From Methanoregulaceae archaeon (GTDB taxonomy: Archaea > Halobacteriota > Methanomicrobia > Methanomicrobiales > Methanospirillaceae): a DNA stretch of 12,815 nucleotides. Below the pieces are notes generated by a model, which ran no database searches, was not told where the DNA came from, and saw only the letters and a list, made by a program, of their open reading frames with translations. Positions 11,591-12,815 of this stretch are shown piece after piece (the first letter of the stretch is position 1; the number at the start of each line of letters is the position of its first letter). Location: assembly GCA_013331215.1 (NCBI GenBank), contig DUGU01000310.1:18568-31382 (forward strand), written 5' to 3'. The translations under genes and the position numbers were made by a program.

Positions 11591-12815
11591 GCGGGTACCT
11601 CGACGCCGTCGTGGTAGAGCCGGACCGACTCGATGGTGTCGGCATCGACCTGGATGATCTCGGGGTCGGGGGTCGTTGAAAGCCGGGCATGGCAGGCTTT
11701 GCACAGGTAGATGTTGGCAGGGTCGGTAATGTCGATCATAGGGGCTCCGCTCGAGCTCGCCACGTAGTGTGACGGCTTCCGGCCGCACGTCCGGCACGGG
11801 TTCGGGTTTGCCTGAATGCAGACGTACGCGCCCGGCGCCTTTCGAAGTGCGTCGCCGTGTTCCGTGAGTGTCACGGGCGTCACGTCCGTCACGGGGTCGT
11901 CTGCCGGTTCGGTCTCCAGTGACGACAGTGACGGCTGTGACGCTTCCGGCAAGCGGTCACCAGCATGACTCCACTGGTCGAAGGCGCCGGTTGAGGGTGC
12001 CGGGTCTCTTCTCCATCCCGAACCCGAATCCCTAAGCGCGTCGGGGCATTCGGGCGGTGCATTCCCGTCTTCGGAGTAATAGTACCGGCTAGTGATCTCA
12101 TCCCAAATCGCCGGCGAGGGGACCACGAGTTTACGAACCTGTTTTTTCCGCGTCTCGACGATCGCACCATTCCCGTCCCTCTTCGTCGGAACATCGATTC
12201 GCTCTCGGTCGATTACGAACCCGATCGACTTGAGCGCGTTCGTCACTGCCGTCGGTGTCGTCTTGAAAGCGTCCGCGATCATGCGCGGTGTCACCACGTC
12301 GGCTGGGCCATCGTCGCCTTCTCCAAGCGCGCGGGTCAGTGCCTCGTTGAAGAAGCTGCCTTCCTTTGACTCGGCGCGAGTCCTCTTCAGCTCTTGTTGT
12401 CGTGCTTTCACGTAGCCCCGATACCGCTCTTTCCCGTCGGGGAAGTACTGGAGGATACTTGAGATGGGCTCGGATAATTGCCGGGTGCGCGGTTCGATCC
12501 CGTCGACCGTGACCACCCATTCGGGATCGAACTCCTGCCAGTGCGCGAGAACGAACCGCGCGATCTTGGCTCGCAGTTGCCCCACGGCGTCATGGTACTT
12601 CGCCGGCAACTCGGCGGGGATGTCAGTGCGCCGCGTCTCCCGTGGCGAGTAGCTCAGGCACCGTGATTCCGTCGCGTTGTCCTTGAAGTGGACACGCATG
12701 GCGATCACCTTCGGGCCCCACGGCGAGAACGACTGTTGATTGTTCGGGTCGTTTTTGTCGCTGAGCATGATCCACGAGCCCTTCTCGAAGCCGGTGTTGA
12801 GCCACTTGATCACCG
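11587..12815 (-). CDS. Replicative primase/helicase-like protein of a virus or plasmid, C-terminal part
   Basis: About 409 codons are visible; the 5' end lies beyond the window (the first readable GTG at 12813 is internal). The opening NTGFEKGSWIMLSDKNDP, then GPKVIAMRVHFKDNATESRC and TRRTDIPAELP, resembles the end of DUF3631/primase-helicase ATPase modules in archaeal proviruses (compare GPKVIA.R..F.D.A.ESRC). Next come a helical region, a winged-helix-like piece (about 177-210, VTPRMIADAFKTTPTAV, ALKSIGFVIDRERI), a linker rich in Ser and Val-Thr, and a zinc-ribbon-like end with CRTC (340-343) and CKAC (371-374). The linker DNA carries the 9-bp inverted array. The family call is by pattern memory; a role in element replication is inferred. 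Confidence 0.6.
   Translation of the reverse strand, partial: VIKWLNTGFEKGSWIMLSDKNDPNNQQSFSPWGPKVIAMRVHFKDNATESRCLSYSPRETRRTDIPAELPAKYHDAVGQLRAKIARFVLAHWQEFDPEWVVTVDGIEPRTRQLSEPISSILQYFPDGKERYRGYVKARQQELKRTRAESKEGSFFNEALTRALGEGDDGPADVVTPRMIADAFKTTPTAVTNALKSIGFVIDRERIDVPTKRDGNGAIVETRKKQVRKLVVPSPAIWDEITSRYYYSEDGNAPPECPDALRDSGSGWRRDPAPSTGAFDQWSHAGDRLPEASQPSLSSLETEPADDPVTDVTPVTLTEHGDALRKAPGAYVCIQANPNPCRTCGRKPSHYVASSSGAPMIDITDPANIYLCKACHARLSTTPDPEIIQVDADTIESVRLYHDGVEVPA
11870..11945. repeat. 9-bp-phased inverted array of GTCAC / GTGAC pentamers (iteron-like)
   Basis: GTCAC begins at 11870, 11879 and 11888, then its complement GTGAC begins at 11919, 11928 and 11937. Each set has an exact 9-bp period, and the two sets face each other across a 26-base spacer. 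On the minus strand they encode the linker segments SQPSLSSLE and PVTDVTPVT of the primase/helicase-like protein. Replication initiators often bind such short phased repeats, and origins of small replicons can lie inside initiator genes, so an origin or control site is a reasonable hypothesis. Codon-level repetition in a low-complexity linker is the alternative. Confidence 0.6.

Noticed and set aside
12484..12500. GCGCGGTTCGATCCCG resembling a tRNA T arm, possible second attachment site
   Set aside because: It lies inside coding sequence, does not match the tRNA-Thr 3' end, and no flanking tRNA structure can be drawn.

Overview
The window looks like chromosomal DNA of a GC-rich methanogenic archaeon, most likely of the order Methanomicrobiales (Methanoculleus-like). 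Evidence includes a secY-adk-DUF106-cmk run, archaeal aIF-1A, ribosomal protein S17e directly ahead of dapA-dapB, a DUF3821 surface protein with a PGF-type C-terminal anchor, TATA-type promoters, and cohesin/dockerin-like surface modules. The assignment rests on gene content and remembered family features, not on a search.

Layout. 1-2267 (+): tight operon with the end of secY (Sec channel), archaeal adenylate kinase, a DUF106/EMC3-YidC-like membrane insertase and cytidylate kinase. 2281-3483 (-): a decayed locus in which a MarR-type regulator is fused in frame to the C-terminal half of an ABC-2 transporter permease, with at least three frame disruptions; a palindromic operator/promoter survives at its 5' end. 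3591-4587 (-): aIF-1A and a small nitroreductase. 4644-5642 (-): cell-surface protein. 5749-8464 (-): 2x[4Fe-4S] ferredoxin, dapB, dapA, rps17e, a stand-alone ThiN-like protein and a possible 30-residue peptide. 8632-8703 (+): tRNA-Thr(TGT), at which the housekeeping region ends.

8704-12815 is accessory. It holds a cohesin-domain surface protein between two copies of a 46-bp repeat that encode a dockerin/EF-hand-like C-terminal motif and are now relics. After that come the N-terminal stub of a type I restriction HsdR subunit, a phage-type HTH (small-terminase-like) gene, and the C-terminal part of a replicative primase/helicase-like protein that runs off the window.

Working together, the left part serves translation, protein export and membrane insertion, nucleotide phosphorylation and lysine/diaminopimelate synthesis. 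The right part is a graveyard of surface-protein, restriction and viral/plasmid genes. Its most intriguing element is a strictly 9-bp-phased inverted array of GTCAC/GTGAC pentamers inside the primase/helicase-like gene, which resembles replication-origin iterons.
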